From the NCBI GenBank assembly GCA_020091685.1, contig CM034591.1:27309312-27373311 (forward strand): DNA of 64,000 bases. The letters are read 5' to 3'. A model generated the notes under the pieces. The model saw only the letters and a program-made list of their open reading frames with translations, was not told the origin of the DNA and ran no database searches. Positions within the stretch are counted from its first letter, which is position 1, and each line of letters begins with the position of its first letter. This document shows, piece after piece, positions 13,869-26,770 of the stretch. Made by a program: the position numbers and the translations under genes. This DNA is from Lutjanus erythropterus. Taxonomy: Eukaryota > Chordata > Actinopteri > Lutjaniformes > Lutjanidae.

Positions 13869-15868
13869 TATTCCAGACAAGTTTAATGGCGGGCAGACAG
13901 ATACTATTTAGAGGATGGATGCCCCCATGGGAGCCATCTCTTCAGGAATGGTTTAATCCAGTAAGGCGATGTGGCCTCCTTTAAGCAGAATTTTTTTGTG
14001 AGTGAGAAAAAGGACTGATCAGTACATAAATGTGGTGTCATACGAAAGAGTAAAAGGTAAGATTGTAAAAATGTATTCTTTTGCTTTTTTAAAATACACT
14101 TTATGTATTTATTTCTTTTGGTCCCTTACAGCAGTTACTTCTCAAAAAGTATTGAACTTTATAGTGCTGTATTTGCCTCCCATCCCATCCCACCCCACAA
14201 TCCCAACATCCCAGCAAATAACAACAATTATGAAGGAAAAGCAACAATAACAGGTATGAACACACACACAATAGGAAATCTGAGTGATGGAAAAGACAAG
14301 AAAAGATAAAAAAGAATAATTAAGTGAATAAAAAAAATAAACAGTTCAAATTAAAATAAAATAGAATGGGTTTGGCTCAGGGAATACCTTAATATTCAAA
14401 TATATTATTTATTTTCTGTGTCCTCTTCCGTCTCACATCAAACATAGTTATATTTCTAATCCTGTGATTTATTTTCTCCATTTCATAAATTTTGTTAATT
14501 GTCTCCTTCCATTTGCTCAGTTGCGACAACTAGTTTTTTGTTATTAACGTACATGTCGCTGCTCTTAAAATTCTAAAAAAAAAAAACGATTCTCATCAGA
14601 ATATCGAGGCAGTGGCTGTGGTGTTCTACCAAGAAATAGCTGTTCGAGCCCCAAATGGAGCATGCACTTTAAAATGACACCCATGCTTTGCTTATTTCAT
14701 TCTTTTCCTTTTTACTGTCTTTCTTAGAGAAAATGGAAAGACACGTATTTTGTGATGTAGTTTTTCTTTGTTATATTAGATTTTCCTCTGCTCTTAGTCT
14801 CACTCTACTATTTGTGTGCAATTTTATTATAAATCTGTCGCCCCTACTATGCCTTGATTTTATTTATTTATTTATTCTTTTTGATACACACTTAAAAATA
14901 TTAAAACCATTTTTTCTTTTCCATTTTTTCTTCCATCAGTTTGGATCTCTTACTCCAAAGTGTGTCTGTCTGTTCATATCAACGCTCTGCTGCACTTATT
15001 AGTCCTCTTCTCTCACACACTTACTTCTTGAATTGAATATTCTGTCATTCTTTTAATTTAAACTTGTGCTTATCCCTATCTCCCATTACAGAAACCTTTA
15101 CTAACTTAATGGGAGCCATCCATGACTCGTAATGACGTCCACTGTCAGGGAGAGGACTGTCTCCTAGGTGACAATATCATTAACTGAGACGTATGTATAC
15201 CATGAGGTATCATGATCTAATCCTGTATGGACACACTCTTGACCTTCATAGGTACACTGAGAAAGAAACACACACTGCCACACTTTAAATGGCATTTCAC
15301 TGATATTGTATTGTGCAGGGAAATTGTTAATTTGGTTTGTTTGTTTAGTAGATGAAAAACAGAGACATTCATTGTTGTAATTTAATTATTGAGCACTAGG
15401 TCTCCGGTGCAATATATCAAGTGTAGCTTCAAAAATTTTAATATTGAAAATCTTTTAATATTGAAACAAAAGTTATGTTCCTTCTCAGTAGCAGGTTACA
15501 AAATGCTGAGAGTTGCCAGTTGCGACACACATCACGATCTCTGAGGACAGAGACTAATAACGTGCCCATGAAGGATGAAGGGAAACAATTTCTTAAGCTC
15601 ACATAGACATTTGCTACAGAGCTGGAGCACGTGTTGAGGCCTTGTTCCTGTGTGTGTTTGTGTAAGTGTGTGTATGCGCAGGGTTAGCTCTCCAGAAGCT
15701 GTAGAGCTACACACTCGGATTATCCCAGTAATGAATTGGCCTGTGGGGAACAGCCCGTCTCATTTTAAGACTTAAGAGGTGACTTCAGAGCACTAAAGTA
15801 AGGACATAAATCAAAGAAATGCGACGTGGTATAGATTTATGACTTCATAAAAGTGAGTGCATTTCAAT

Positions 15869-15872
<4 letters not shown>

Positions 15873-15938
<66 letters not shown>
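15873..15938. repeat. (TG)33 microsatellite
   Basis: An uninterrupted run of 66 bases, the longest dinucleotide repeat in the window. Confidence 0.98.
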
Positions 15939-15940
<2 letters not shown>

Positions 15941-16032
15941 CCTCTTACTTAAAAAAGAGGTTTTTTAAAAAAGTACTGTGTGTGAGATTTTAAATGTACA
16001 ACAAATCCTAAACGACCAGTGTGTAGGATTTA

Positions 16033-16828
16033 GGCATGTCACAAGAACCGAGTCTTCAGTACCAAGTCGATGCCAAAATTTTGCAAATGCATCCAGAGTT
16101 ACTGGATGGGCAGTTCTTCTCAATATGACAGGGACAGCAAGAACTGTAGTCTACCGTTAAATGCCAAACGAAGAAGAACAACGCCCACTGGCACTGAAGA
16201 ACAACAACTACATGTGTAGAAACATGTACAGCTGTCTCAACAGCTCCACTTTACTCATCAAAAACAAATGGAGGATGTAGTTCGACCCGTGGGCCGTCTG
16301 GGTTCAGGTTGACTTTCTTGAAAACACAAAGCAAAGCAAAGCAAAAAGTGACAAAGCAGCAGTCAGAGCAGCGGCCAGAATAAGTGTTAATGACTCCCAG
16401 AAATATGCAAAATAATTACAATCCTGAAACCGTGGACTCAAGAAGAACACAGCTTTCAGTCATAGAAATGCGTTATTAGGATTAAATTCATTTAAAAATG
16501 CACTGGGCTTTGATGTAGGAGCCTCTCTCTGGCTGTAGTCATCCCTATAACACATTAATAACACTACACACAGATATGGGCAACATGCTGACAGTGATTT
16601 GCGTCAGGCTTGGTTAAAATCCCCCTCAGTCTTTTGTCGTAGAAGCTACGAACAGGATTTATTTCAAGTAGCAAACAAAAACAACGATGGGAGAATTTTA
16701 ACAATAATAATAATAATAATGATGATTTTATTATTGCTTTTGTTTTTAACTGAGGTATGGAATTGAGTATCAGGAATTCACTGGTATTGGTACTGATTAC
16801 TAAATTCCTAGTATGGTGAAATCTCTAG
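16033..16828 (+). mobile_element. hAT-like non-autonomous element, copy 1 (nested)
   Basis: It begins ggcatgtcacaagaaccg and ends ggtgaaatctctag (inverted ends related to tagggatgtca). It is flanked by the direct repeat taggattta (16024-16032 and 16829-16837), a duplication of about 8-9 bp in the outer MITE. It carries no transposase. The internal string ccccctcagtcttttgtc is shared with copy 2. Confidence 0.75.
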
Positions 16829-16994
16829 TAGGATTTAGTGGCATTTAGTGGTGAGTTTGCCGATTGAAAACACCCTATGTCACTCTCCCCTTCCAAGCAC
16901 GTAGGACAACCTACAGTGGCCATGAAGCTCACAAAAAGCATGAAAGGGCCTAGAGCCAGTGTTTGGTTTGTCCGTTCTGGGCTGCTGTAGAAAC

Positions 16995-17620
16995 TAGAGA
17001 TGCCACATGAACTGATACTTTGATACTAAGTCGATGCCAAAATTATGAAAACGTGATTTTTCTACAGTATCGTACCGAGTTTCAATTCACGCTCACGTTA
17101 CATTAGCAATGTATCCCAGTTGTTTTTCTTGTTACCCCTACTCCGAAATACACCATACTTGCATGGCTAAATGCTAAAGGCCACCCTGGGTAGTGTAATG
17201 TAACCTTAGCTCGTAGTAGTAGGCTAAAGCAGTCCTGACTCCTTACTGTTCAGTCTGTGACATCTCTCATCACAATATAACATTACCTTTTAAAATAAAC
17301 ATTTACAGATTAATGGTCTATTCTCAGTAAATTTAAACTACTGCTTGCTCTCTGAGTTCAACTCCTATTCAAAGTTCAGCAGCAGAAATCACTTGTGCAC
17401 TCCATTATTTTCAAGACATGGCAACATGCTTTGTGTCAGGTTTAGTAAATATCCCCCTCAGTCTTTTGTCCTAGAAGCTCAAAAGATTTTTATTTCAGGA
17501 AAAATAACAACGTCTTAATGTTATTGTTTTGTTTGTTACTGTGGTATCAAATTGGGAACTGAGAACCATGGAATTTCACTCGTATTGGTACTGACTAATA
17601 ACTGTGGTATTTTGACATCC
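16995..17620 (+). mobile_element. hAT-like non-autonomous element, copy 2 (nested)
   Basis: It begins tagagatgccacatgaactg and ends gtattttgacatcc. Flanks gtagaaac (16987-16994) and ctagaaac (17621-17628) form an 8-bp target duplication with one mismatch. It shares ctaagtcgatgccaaaatt and ccccctcagtcttttgtcc with copy 1. Its outer MITE target differs from that of copy 1. Confidence 0.75.
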
Positions 17621-20600
17621 CTAGAAACATGGTGGAGCATAATGGTGGCCTCCATGTAGGAGGACCCGTGCCATCTGTAGATATAAACAGACTAAAACAT
17701 GACACTTCTTATTTTCAGGTGATTGTGGACTAATGAAAACATACTTATGAATATTATATTCCATTTCTGCCAAATTATGCCGAGAAATCCCCGTAAATCT
17801 TACATAATGGACCTTTATGGTTTTATCATTACATGACCGCAGTTCAGTAGTTTCAAATTTCACAACTGTATGTCTCACATCATACCATATTCTAGTGTGT
17901 GCAAGTCATTTGAATTACTTCTGCATGTGATAAGAGTAAAAACCCTAAAATGGCTTCTGTATCCTGTCAGGAGAACATTTGAAGGTCCTAAGACAGCATG
18001 ATTACTGATTAATAAGATAGGCTTCTAAAACTTTTGAACATTTCCTTTAATGCTCTCTGAGTTCAGCTTAGCCCTCCGCAGTCCTCTTGATGCTTCACTG
18101 ACGCTGTCATCGTTGCCTCCACTATCAACCTGCTTCACTAAAGCTAGGACACTGAAGCTGTGATGTCACTGGGATTTAAAATCAAAGGCTTCTCCATAGT
18201 CTGTGAGTGGGACACTGATGTTTCAGAGCAATAATATATCAAAAACAGCCTTTCTTGTCTGCAGGCCGGGGACGCTACATGAGGTCACTTCATGTGCTGA
18301 ATTGTTTGTGGGGAATGTCTAAAATTGATGCTCTCACAATGTTGTTTGTTACTAAAAAATTCATTCAGAAATTAATATTACAATATTGAATATTTTTCCA
18401 ATGGATACTGCTCTGTGGCAATAAATAGTCTATAAAATCACATGTATTACATGCTGGAATGATAGAATGGATGATGGTTCATTATATTTGTTGGAAAAAG
18501 AATTTTGCAAAGCAATGCCGTATGTTCACATCATCATGATGCAATTCCATTGTAAGTCGATAGATAATGAATGAGCCCTGCCTACCCCCAATTTCTATAC
18601 AATCCAATTAGAGCACACAAACAAACAGCCTCACATTTACATGACAATATGAAAATGCTCTGAGGTTTGTGGTCCTGAGAATTCTCAGACTGAAAAAGAG
18701 GTCATAGACTAACAATGTACCATTCATCTGTAATTTTATGTAAACACTGACTCAAATGAATCCATAGGGTAAAAGAGGCTGTTTGTAGCAGCCTACCTCA
18801 AAGAATGATCAACTACTACAGCGCTACGCAGCTTCTTTGCATCTTTTAGCTTCAGTTAATTGCTTTCATTTTACAGTTATACATTTACTGTAGGTGAGTC
18901 CTGGTTGCAGGCAGAAGTAGACAAGCCACACCTCACTTGTCTTGTTTTTTTTTGGAAGGATTCTTGGGTACATACCTGATATAAGGTCTGTGGTTAACAC
19001 ACGTCTAAGAGATTTTCAAGTTTTGGTCTACGACATTAAGTACGTCAGTAAATACCCTACGTGTGCATTTTAAAGCTATTGCATGTTTTTAACTATTGCA
19101 TGTCTTTGATAACAAGTGGCTAAGAGTACAGAGGTTATTAAGGTTTAATGAGGTCATTAAACGCCTTCACACCAAAGACTATTCACTTTGTACTGTGAAG
19201 TAGCTCGATTATAGCCTATCATAGCTTTTTACTTCTGGCAATCGCATTTATGCTTCAGAAATCATAAAACACCACTGTGCACCATTTCCCCAGCCCCAAA
19301 CAGGAGACAAAGTTAGCTGGTGAAGGAAGCTGAACATCTAGCAAACTACAGACCAGTTTATTTTTTCGTCTAAGTTGGTGCAGCCCAAAGCAGAGCAAAA
19401 AGAAGAGTGAATGTTGGACTGATTCATTCATCAGTTCTAATGTGCCAATAATATTGTTTCTGTAAACTAGATTTGTGGGTGGGTAACTAGCATATTAGCC
19501 ATAGCAGTATGATAAAGTAAAGTTTATGTAGTGTTTTTCAGCATGTTGTGGCGTTATTCTGCCCTCTAGTGGCAAAAAACCAAAGCAGCTTTCAGCTCAA
19601 CTTTCTGTGAGAATGCTGCACACCACAGACAAAAATAATGAATCAACAGGATTTACTGGGTAGCTAGCGAATTTCTTGCTTGTCTGCAGAGTGAGATGCA
19701 CATGCACACTTTGCTAGCTGCTAAGCATGTAACATTTTGAAGGCTCAGTGTAATGAATGTGTTTGTATGTCTCAGTGATCTCACATTCCCTCCTCCAGCG
19801 GTTCAGAGGGATTAGCTGAAATGCCAGAGTCCACAGAGGCATCTGTGTGAAAAAGCAAAGCCTACAGCTACACTGAGAATTACACTTAGCATTTCCATTT
19901 ATAACAAAAGTTGACAAAAACTAAATGCGATGCGATGACAGTGACACTATTAAATATGACTGATGACCCCATCTGTAAGGAGGCAAATCTTCCTCTTTTT
20001 CTCCTTTCCTTCTGTCCCACTCATTTATGCACACCACAGATCTAAATCCTGGTCTGATCCAGCAACATTCACTGCTCAAAAAATCTTAAATCTTTAACTT
20101 CCATATCTTTCACTTTCCAATGAAATCACTCAAAGTAACAGAGAATGACTTCACTAGATCAAACATGACAAAAACCACCAGCGTCAAAGCTCCATCTGAG
20201 ATGCATCTACAGTTTATAAAGTCATATCCTATAAATTAGACTTTTAATACAATGGTAAAGAACTCTTAAAGGCCTTACTCACCCCTGGTAAACACAGGTG
20301 ACCCCATTTACTTTGGCTGATTAAGCACCTTACTGAAGGGTAAGGTATCTCACCATTTCTGTTATGTTTCTGTAACTAACAATGCGACATTCACACCCAC
20401 ATGACACCATGATTGGCCTGTTTGAGCCAATCCCAGAATCCATCAGCTAACAGCTGACAACAGTTTACCTATGAAGGCAACTCAGCCAGTGCTTTGGAGC
20501 TTCAGGTGTAGCCAGCCAGCAGACAACCAGATAATGGCCAATCAATATCCAGCTCAAGATTTCCTCTTTCATCTACTGTCATTGTTTGCAGTTTAATTAG

Positions 20601-22351
20601 CAACTTGAGATACGACACTGGAGTTGGACATTAATTTCTATAAATTATGGTTGTACCGAATGCTTCGAAGATTTGAAGCACTGTTCAATTAGTTTGACTG
20701 TAATTTTTTCCCTTGCTGCCTCTTCTGTGTCGCTCATACAGCTAGTGTCTGGGTCAAGCTTACGCTGAAGTTGCTGCAGGCTCGTTGTGCTGCATGCCTA
20801 CTTTTCTCTCTCTGCCTGTCTCACTGATAAGACAGCAAGCACCGCAGCAGCAGCTTCAACATGTGCTGAACACACTGTACCGGACATGTTCTCCCCTATT
20901 GCCTCCATCATCTCTTAGACCACCGCCTCTCTGATAGGCCGACGAAATATTGGCAGCACAAGCGACACCAAGGTGGCATCCTAGTCGTAGCAAAGTTCAA
21001 TAAAAAAGAAAGTAATAATTGCTGTCGATGCCTCTAAGCCGACAAAAGCTATTCAGGACAGCCTTACAATAAACATCTATCTGCACATGGAAGAAGATCA
21101 ATTTTTTAGACAGACAGTAAAAAGCTAAATCATCATCAGACAAGAACAGATGGGTTTTAAGATTGCATTGTGGCCATTGTGTTCTGCCAACCAAAGCCCA
21201 CTCAGATGTGATTGGTCAACACTACTCAGACTATAAAAGGAAACCACAACGCTTCAAACACCAAAATCTTGTCTATAGATTCTACATTCAAATGCAGATC
21301 TTTGTTTAGCGATTAGTCCAAGCCTCACCTTAATCATCCTTATAAAAGAGGGTTCTTGGTTCTATATCTTGGGTTCTGGTTCTAACTCAACTTGGTTAGC
21401 TTGGTCAGCTAAATTTGAGGATGGAGTCAGACGTTCCTCGATCTCCCAGAGAATCAGGCCTCTCTCATGCTGTCTTGTGCGGTGGTCCCGCGTGATGCGG
21501 TGTGATGAACAGTGGCCTTGTGCAGGGCAGCGTGGTGTATTATACAGTGTGTCCCAATAAATCAGGCAGCCTGCTGTCCTTCCTCAAGCAGCAGCAGCAG
21601 CAGAGCCAAGTCTTTGTCTGCCATCAACCTGCACCAAACCGCCAAAACACAGTGAGACGGACAAAAGAACAGAGAGACTCAAAGGTACAGAGAGATACTG
21701 GAGGGAAATACACAAACACAATATTCCCTGATTGCACTGGACTGTACAGGGGATAATGTGAGGCAGATGGTCCAAGATACTAATTAGAAGCCTGTTTGTC
21801 TTTCTTATCATCACATCTATGTGTTGTAGCAGTGCTGCCTGCTTTGTTTACAACGGTGGAGGAGAAAAGACTCAAAACCTTTTGACTTTCTTTAAGACGT
21901 GACAGAAAAAAAAGATCCCTGTGAGTGAATCATAGGCGGAGATGGATAACAATGAGTGTTCTTTTATTCTCAGAATGACTGCCAAAACAAATATATTTTT
22001 AATTTCTTCATAACACTCTGTTTCTGCCCTTTTAGCGTTTTCATTTCTGGCACTCAAGTTCTTGCATGTTGAACAGATCTCACACAGTCTCTTTGTCAAA
22101 ACATCGGAAGAACATGGAAAAGATAACAGATGGAGATCTGTGAGTGGAATATAAACAATGATTTTTTTTAAATAAGAAAAATCACTGGTTTTGTAAATTG
22201 ACTTTTCAATTTGATATCTGCCTGTTCCCTAAGACAAATGTTTGCATTACAATGGACTGAAAATCAAATGAAAGGCTCACAGATGAACAGCTGAAGCTCC
22301 ACCTAAGGAGGAATCATCGATCTTGACTGCAGACACACACACACACACACA

Positions 22352-23930
22352 GTGTAACTTAGGTATTTTTCAAGCTGGAGCCAATTTTCCCAGTTTTTTG
22401 TGTCTAAGTGCCTTATGGAGAGTTTTTGAGGGAGAGTGCTGCAGCCAGCAGAAGCAAAACTAAGCTACAACATAATCCCTTCAAGTACATCTAACTAAAA
22501 GTGCTTGTTGTTCCCCACTGACAGGCTGAGATTGTTATTATAAGTGTCTGACAACAGTATGAAAATAGGTGCTACAGAGAGAGACCTTCTTATAGAGCAA
22601 TATATGTTTTTTTTTAAAACCAGCAGTTTAATTGCTCCCACCAAACTAACAGACTCCCTTTGCAAAACTGTAATTTTAACATTGTCCTCACCATCGTCAT
22701 TCAAACTCAACAGAAACAAAATTAATCTCACCAAAAAACTTAGCTCAACTTTCCACTGTGCAAACAATCACCAGCTAAGGCTAAACAATTTTGAAAAATT
22801 ATCTAATTGTGATTACTTTGAGTGATTCTGCAATTGTGATATGATTGAGGGAATAATAATTTTTAAAAACATTTTTTGCAATATTATTCTTATTTTCAAT
22901 GAGAAACGAAGCTTCAATAACGTGACGTGTAGGTCAGGACATCTCTGCAGCACGACCATATCGAAGTTAAAATGGTATTTTGACACACATTTTGTTTACA
23001 TATCGCCTTCTGTGATTTGAAAATTGCACTTGGCCATATTGTGATTTTAATAAAATTTCGGTTAACTGTTCAGCCCTAAGAAAACTTATTCACTGCATTG
23101 TGGAAAATATCAGGGAGGAGAGGGCCGATGCATCAGAGAAGCAGTGGGGAGAAACACTGTTTTCACATCTTCCTCTGAGAATAAAGGTTTTATTTCAACC
23201 AAACAACCAGAGTTTTGATTGTGATTTTTGTTGAGTTTTATTTTGTTTCTGTCAAGTCACCATATGAACCAGACACAAAACTGTCATTTTAAGATCATCA
23301 AAATGAAACTCACCAAAAAACATCTTGTTTCATCTTTCAATTAATCATCACCCACTATGGTTGTTTGGTCAAAATAAATCCTTTATTCACAAGTTAGATG
23401 TGAAAATATTCTGGCTGCACACACCGTTTCTCCCCACTGCTTCTGAACTCCCTCTCAGTCCTCTCCTGATATTCTAACGCCATGAATAAAGGGTTTATTT
23501 TGACCAAACAACTAAGCTAAGATGTTTTGGGGGAGTTTTATTCTGTTTCTGTGGAGCTTGTATGAAAATAAAGATGACAATGTTAAAATTACATTTTTGC
23601 AAAAAGGTCTGGTTTAGTTTGGGAGAGCTGTTTCTGGTCTTCCTCTGTCTTACTCTTCATAAAAGGTTTGTCTCTAGGGATCTTTTCCTAATGTTGTCAT
23701 ACACATAATAACAATCTGAGCCTGTCGGCACATAAAACGAGCACTTTTAGTGGATGTAATGTGATGGTGTGCAGTTACCCATTGGGATTACGTTATGGCT
23801 CAGATTCGCTTCTGCTGGCTGCAGCACTCTCCCTAAAACACTGGACCAATTTCAAAAATTGTTGTCCCCATTAGACACAAAAACATGGGCAAATAGTGTC
23901 CTGGTTGAAAAATACTGAAGTTACCCTTTA
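22352..23930. mobile_element. 1.58-kb palindromic (foldback) element with a nested MITE
   Basis: The left arm and the reverse complement of the right arm match through a series of anchors: ggtatttttca near the tips, agggagagtgctgcagccag, ccactgacaggctgag/gccgacaggctcag, gtaattttaacattgtc, aaacaaaattaa/aaacagaataaaa, cagtggggagaaac and gaataaag. The centre is near 23270. No coding sequence was recognised. The left tip abuts a (CA)n tract and the right tip is followed by acccctcctg. The family is unknown to me. Confidence 0.75.
22778..23079. mobile_element. MITE nested in the left arm of the palindrome
   Basis: It begins ggctaaacaattttg and ends gttaactgttcagcccta, so its ends are inverted. 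It belongs to the gggctgcacaatta...ttgggctgcac type also present at 55976-56305 and 63009-63270. The right arm lacks it, so it inserted after the palindrome formed. Confidence 0.65.
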
Positions 23931-25260
23931 ACCCCTCCTGACATGCTTACACACAACAATTAACTGTTGTACTTGAAATTACTGCAATGAGGTGAAACGA
24001 GGGAAATAAACAGGAGAATCATGCCCTCTGTGTGCTCTGGCAGACAGGTCATCAGACCAGGGGTGAGTCATGGTTGCTGTTTTTAAAACCCAATTCCTGG
24101 AAGTCATTCTAACATTAACCATTGTGACAACAATGAATATGCTAATCCAGACAGAGGGAAAAAAAATCTGCAAGATACTGAACCCAACAAAACAAGAGAA
24201 TCCAAAGACAGAGAGAGTGTTGTGATGTGCAGCTCCCCGGTCAATTGCCGCACAAGTTAACAGTCACTTTACGGGTAAAAGGCTGCGTTGCAAATAGGAA
24301 ATGGCTCTGAATCTTACTGTCATGTCTCCTTTCAATGACTTCCTAAGCAGAAAGTGATGACTGGCAAGAGCTCAGGGATAGCATCTCATACAGCAGGAGG
24401 TCTGTGAGGTTAACCCCTGTCAAAACCAAGCTGTCAGCGCTCGTAAGCAACGACCTGCTCGTGGTAGTTGGAGTAAACAGAGCTGACGTCAAAGGGAAGT
24501 CATCTGACTGTGGAAGAAGGGCCAAAGATGCCTTTGCTTAGCTCGCTCTTCTGCGTGTCCTGGAGCCGCTGCTGAGCAAAATTTCACCAGCTGCGTTAAT
24601 AAGAAAGCAATAAACCAGACAAGAGATCCTGCCAGTTAATTAAAGATCAATCTAACTGCATGAAAAAGCTTCGTCTTTGCAGCCACATTAATCAGGATAC
24701 CCACGCTGCACCCTGCACCGGCCTCTGCTCCGCTGACTGTCGAAGGGTTTAAGGGGGAAATGGTTATCGTTGGGCAAAAATTGGTGTTCCCATAGAAACC
24801 ACATGGTGTACTGATTCCACATGGGAGGAAGCGGTGAGTCAGGATATTACCAGCTCACGGCGATTGAGGATGGTTTTCATTCAGTAAACCCTACACACAC
24901 ACACCTGCACACACATACACACAACCTCAGCAGTATAGCGTGCCTGACACTGGATTTTTTGGGGGCAGATACTCATATAAAAGTTTTAAATATCTGGTAA
25001 AATTCCATTGGTTGATTGCATTTTTTTCTTACTACAAACAATCTCGATACCATCCATTAGATCTGTTTTCTTTTATGAAGGATTGTGACAAAGATGCGTA
25101 CTGAGCGGGACATTTTACAGTTTAAAAATCAACATGTCAGTGCTCACTGGTGGACAAACTGTAGTGGTGACACTAAATTCCCAATGACCTCAAAACTAGT
25201 TTGGCCTTTTTGCACCGCAATGTCTTGTTACTTATTGGCCAACATGTACGTGATAAAGAT

Positions 25261-25492
25261 TAGGGCTACAACTAACAATTATTTTGATCAACGATTAAGC
25301 GGTTTATTATTTTCTCAATTAGTTGTTTGGTCTATAAAATCTTTGAAAAAAGGCGAAAGTGTGGATCACTTTGTTTCCCAGAGTCTAAGACGATGCCCTC
25401 AAATGTCTTGTTTTGTCCAAAGATATTCAGTTTACTGTCATAGAGGAGGAAAGAAACTAGAAAATAATCACATTTAAGAAGCTCAAATCACA
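25261..25492 (+). repeat. percomorph interspersed repeat (agggctgcaactaacgatta type)
   Basis: It starts agggctacaactaacaatta and continues with agttgtttggtctataaaat, caaatgtcttgttttgtcc and attcagtttactgtcataga. This is a very common percomorph repeat. The open frame of 130 codons across it is fortuitous. Confidence 0.75.
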
Positions 25493-26700
25493 GCATTCCA
25501 ATGGCCTGACCCATTTCTCAGTCTAGCTGTAGTGGTTAGTAGTTCAGCCACCGTGCAGGGGCAGCCAACATGACATTGAAAGTCGATGCCAGACTGCATT
25601 TTAATGAATCTGGGAAGAAATATAAAGCAGGAGGAATGTACACTTGAGCCAAAGCTTAGTTACAATTGGAATAAAAGGCAACTATTGAATCATTTACAGT
25701 TTTACTGTGTACAGTGACTTTAAGAATCATCTGTTACAAAAAAAAAAAAAGTAAAAGAGCCATGATTTGTTTTGGTAGTCTTGGAGGTAATATGATGGGT
25801 TCGCTCTTTAATGAGGAAGTGTTTGTTTTGGTGAGATTTATGGAAAATACATGGCAGCCAGCTAAGACGGAGAGATAATAGGACATTTCTATTATGTAAA
25901 TGTTGTGTCTTCTTGAATTTGTGGAGCTTTACATAATGATTCGTCATGTGAACGTTGTGGATGTTGTTGCTGTCTGGTGTGTAATGAACCTGTGCGTTTG
26001 CAGAATAGAGTAAATCCTCCATTTTTCAAACCAGTCACATGACTAAATGACAGCACACATTGGTTGCACCGACAAGGATTCATTTTTAAAGCTGACTAAA
26101 TCATGGTTTAACTTTAATAGACATCGCAACTTTTAAACTATCTTAAGGAATATGAAAGATTACATTTTAAACCTCTCTTTACTAAACTCTGTTTAGTTTT
26201 TATTTTAAACCTGAATTTAATTTAATTCTGTTGCACATAAACTATTAATTCCAGTTAAAACAGTGAGCCACTATTAACCTTTGAATTTATCTTTGAAAAT
26301 AGCTGTCTTTTTTTAGATGGATTGAGCAAAATAATGCTGAGCCATCTTAAGTAGGCTAACTAGGCTAACTGACTGTTTAGCTTGCTAGAAAACAATAGAG
26401 AGGCAACATTAAACCGCCATGACCACCATGTGACCTAAATTCAGAAAAAATATGAACTGTAGTCAGTGGTAACAAACAAATTATTTTTTTCCTCCTTGAT
26501 ATGTGCTACAAATCACAAATATGATGTTTGTCAATTTAAAAGATATATTTACAAGTCAACAAAGCTGCCATTTGTCATAAGATACGTAATTAGGAAGACT
26601 ACACACCCAAAGTGACATCATAATTGTCTCCCTCCAAAAGCTAATGTTAGCTGCTGAAACTACAGTAACTTGTGTTTTCATTTCAACAGTTTTACAATTA

Positions 26701-26770
26701 TAATTTCATTTAGCAGACACTTTTATCCAAAGCGTCTGTACATCTGAGAGCTGATACAACACAAGCAAGG
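26701..26770. repeat. fragment of a widespread fish repeat
   Basis: The string catttagcagacacttttat followed by ccaaagcg is a recurrent teleost motif. The class (SINE or MITE) is not clear to me. Confidence 0.45.

Larger units (their letters stand above)
16011..17818 (+). mobile_element. percomorph MITE interrupted by two hAT-like insertions
   Basis: The outer element starts gaccagtgtgtaggattta (from 16014) and resumes at 16838-16994 and 17629-17818. It includes the familiar percomorph strings gagccagtgtttggtttgtc and tgaaaacatacttatgaat, and ends near atggacctttat. Joined together, the outer copy is about 370 bp. The two gaps are filled by members of a second family (16033-16828 and 16995-17620). 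Confidence 0.8.

Noticed and set aside
14688-15002. 104-codon very hydrophobic open frame
   Set aside because: Product of a T-rich stretch (Phe/Leu codons); no conserved membrane-protein pattern.
15873-15938. Possible CRISPR-like or satellite array
   Set aside because: A simple TG microsatellite; no spaced repeats exist anywhere in the window.
25085-25477. 130-codon open frame
   Set aside because: Runs through a common percomorph repeat; no recognisable domain.
26701-26770. Possible tRNA-derived SINE head or tRNA gene
   Set aside because: No A-box/B-box pair or cloverleaf was found; only a fragment of a common fish repeat.
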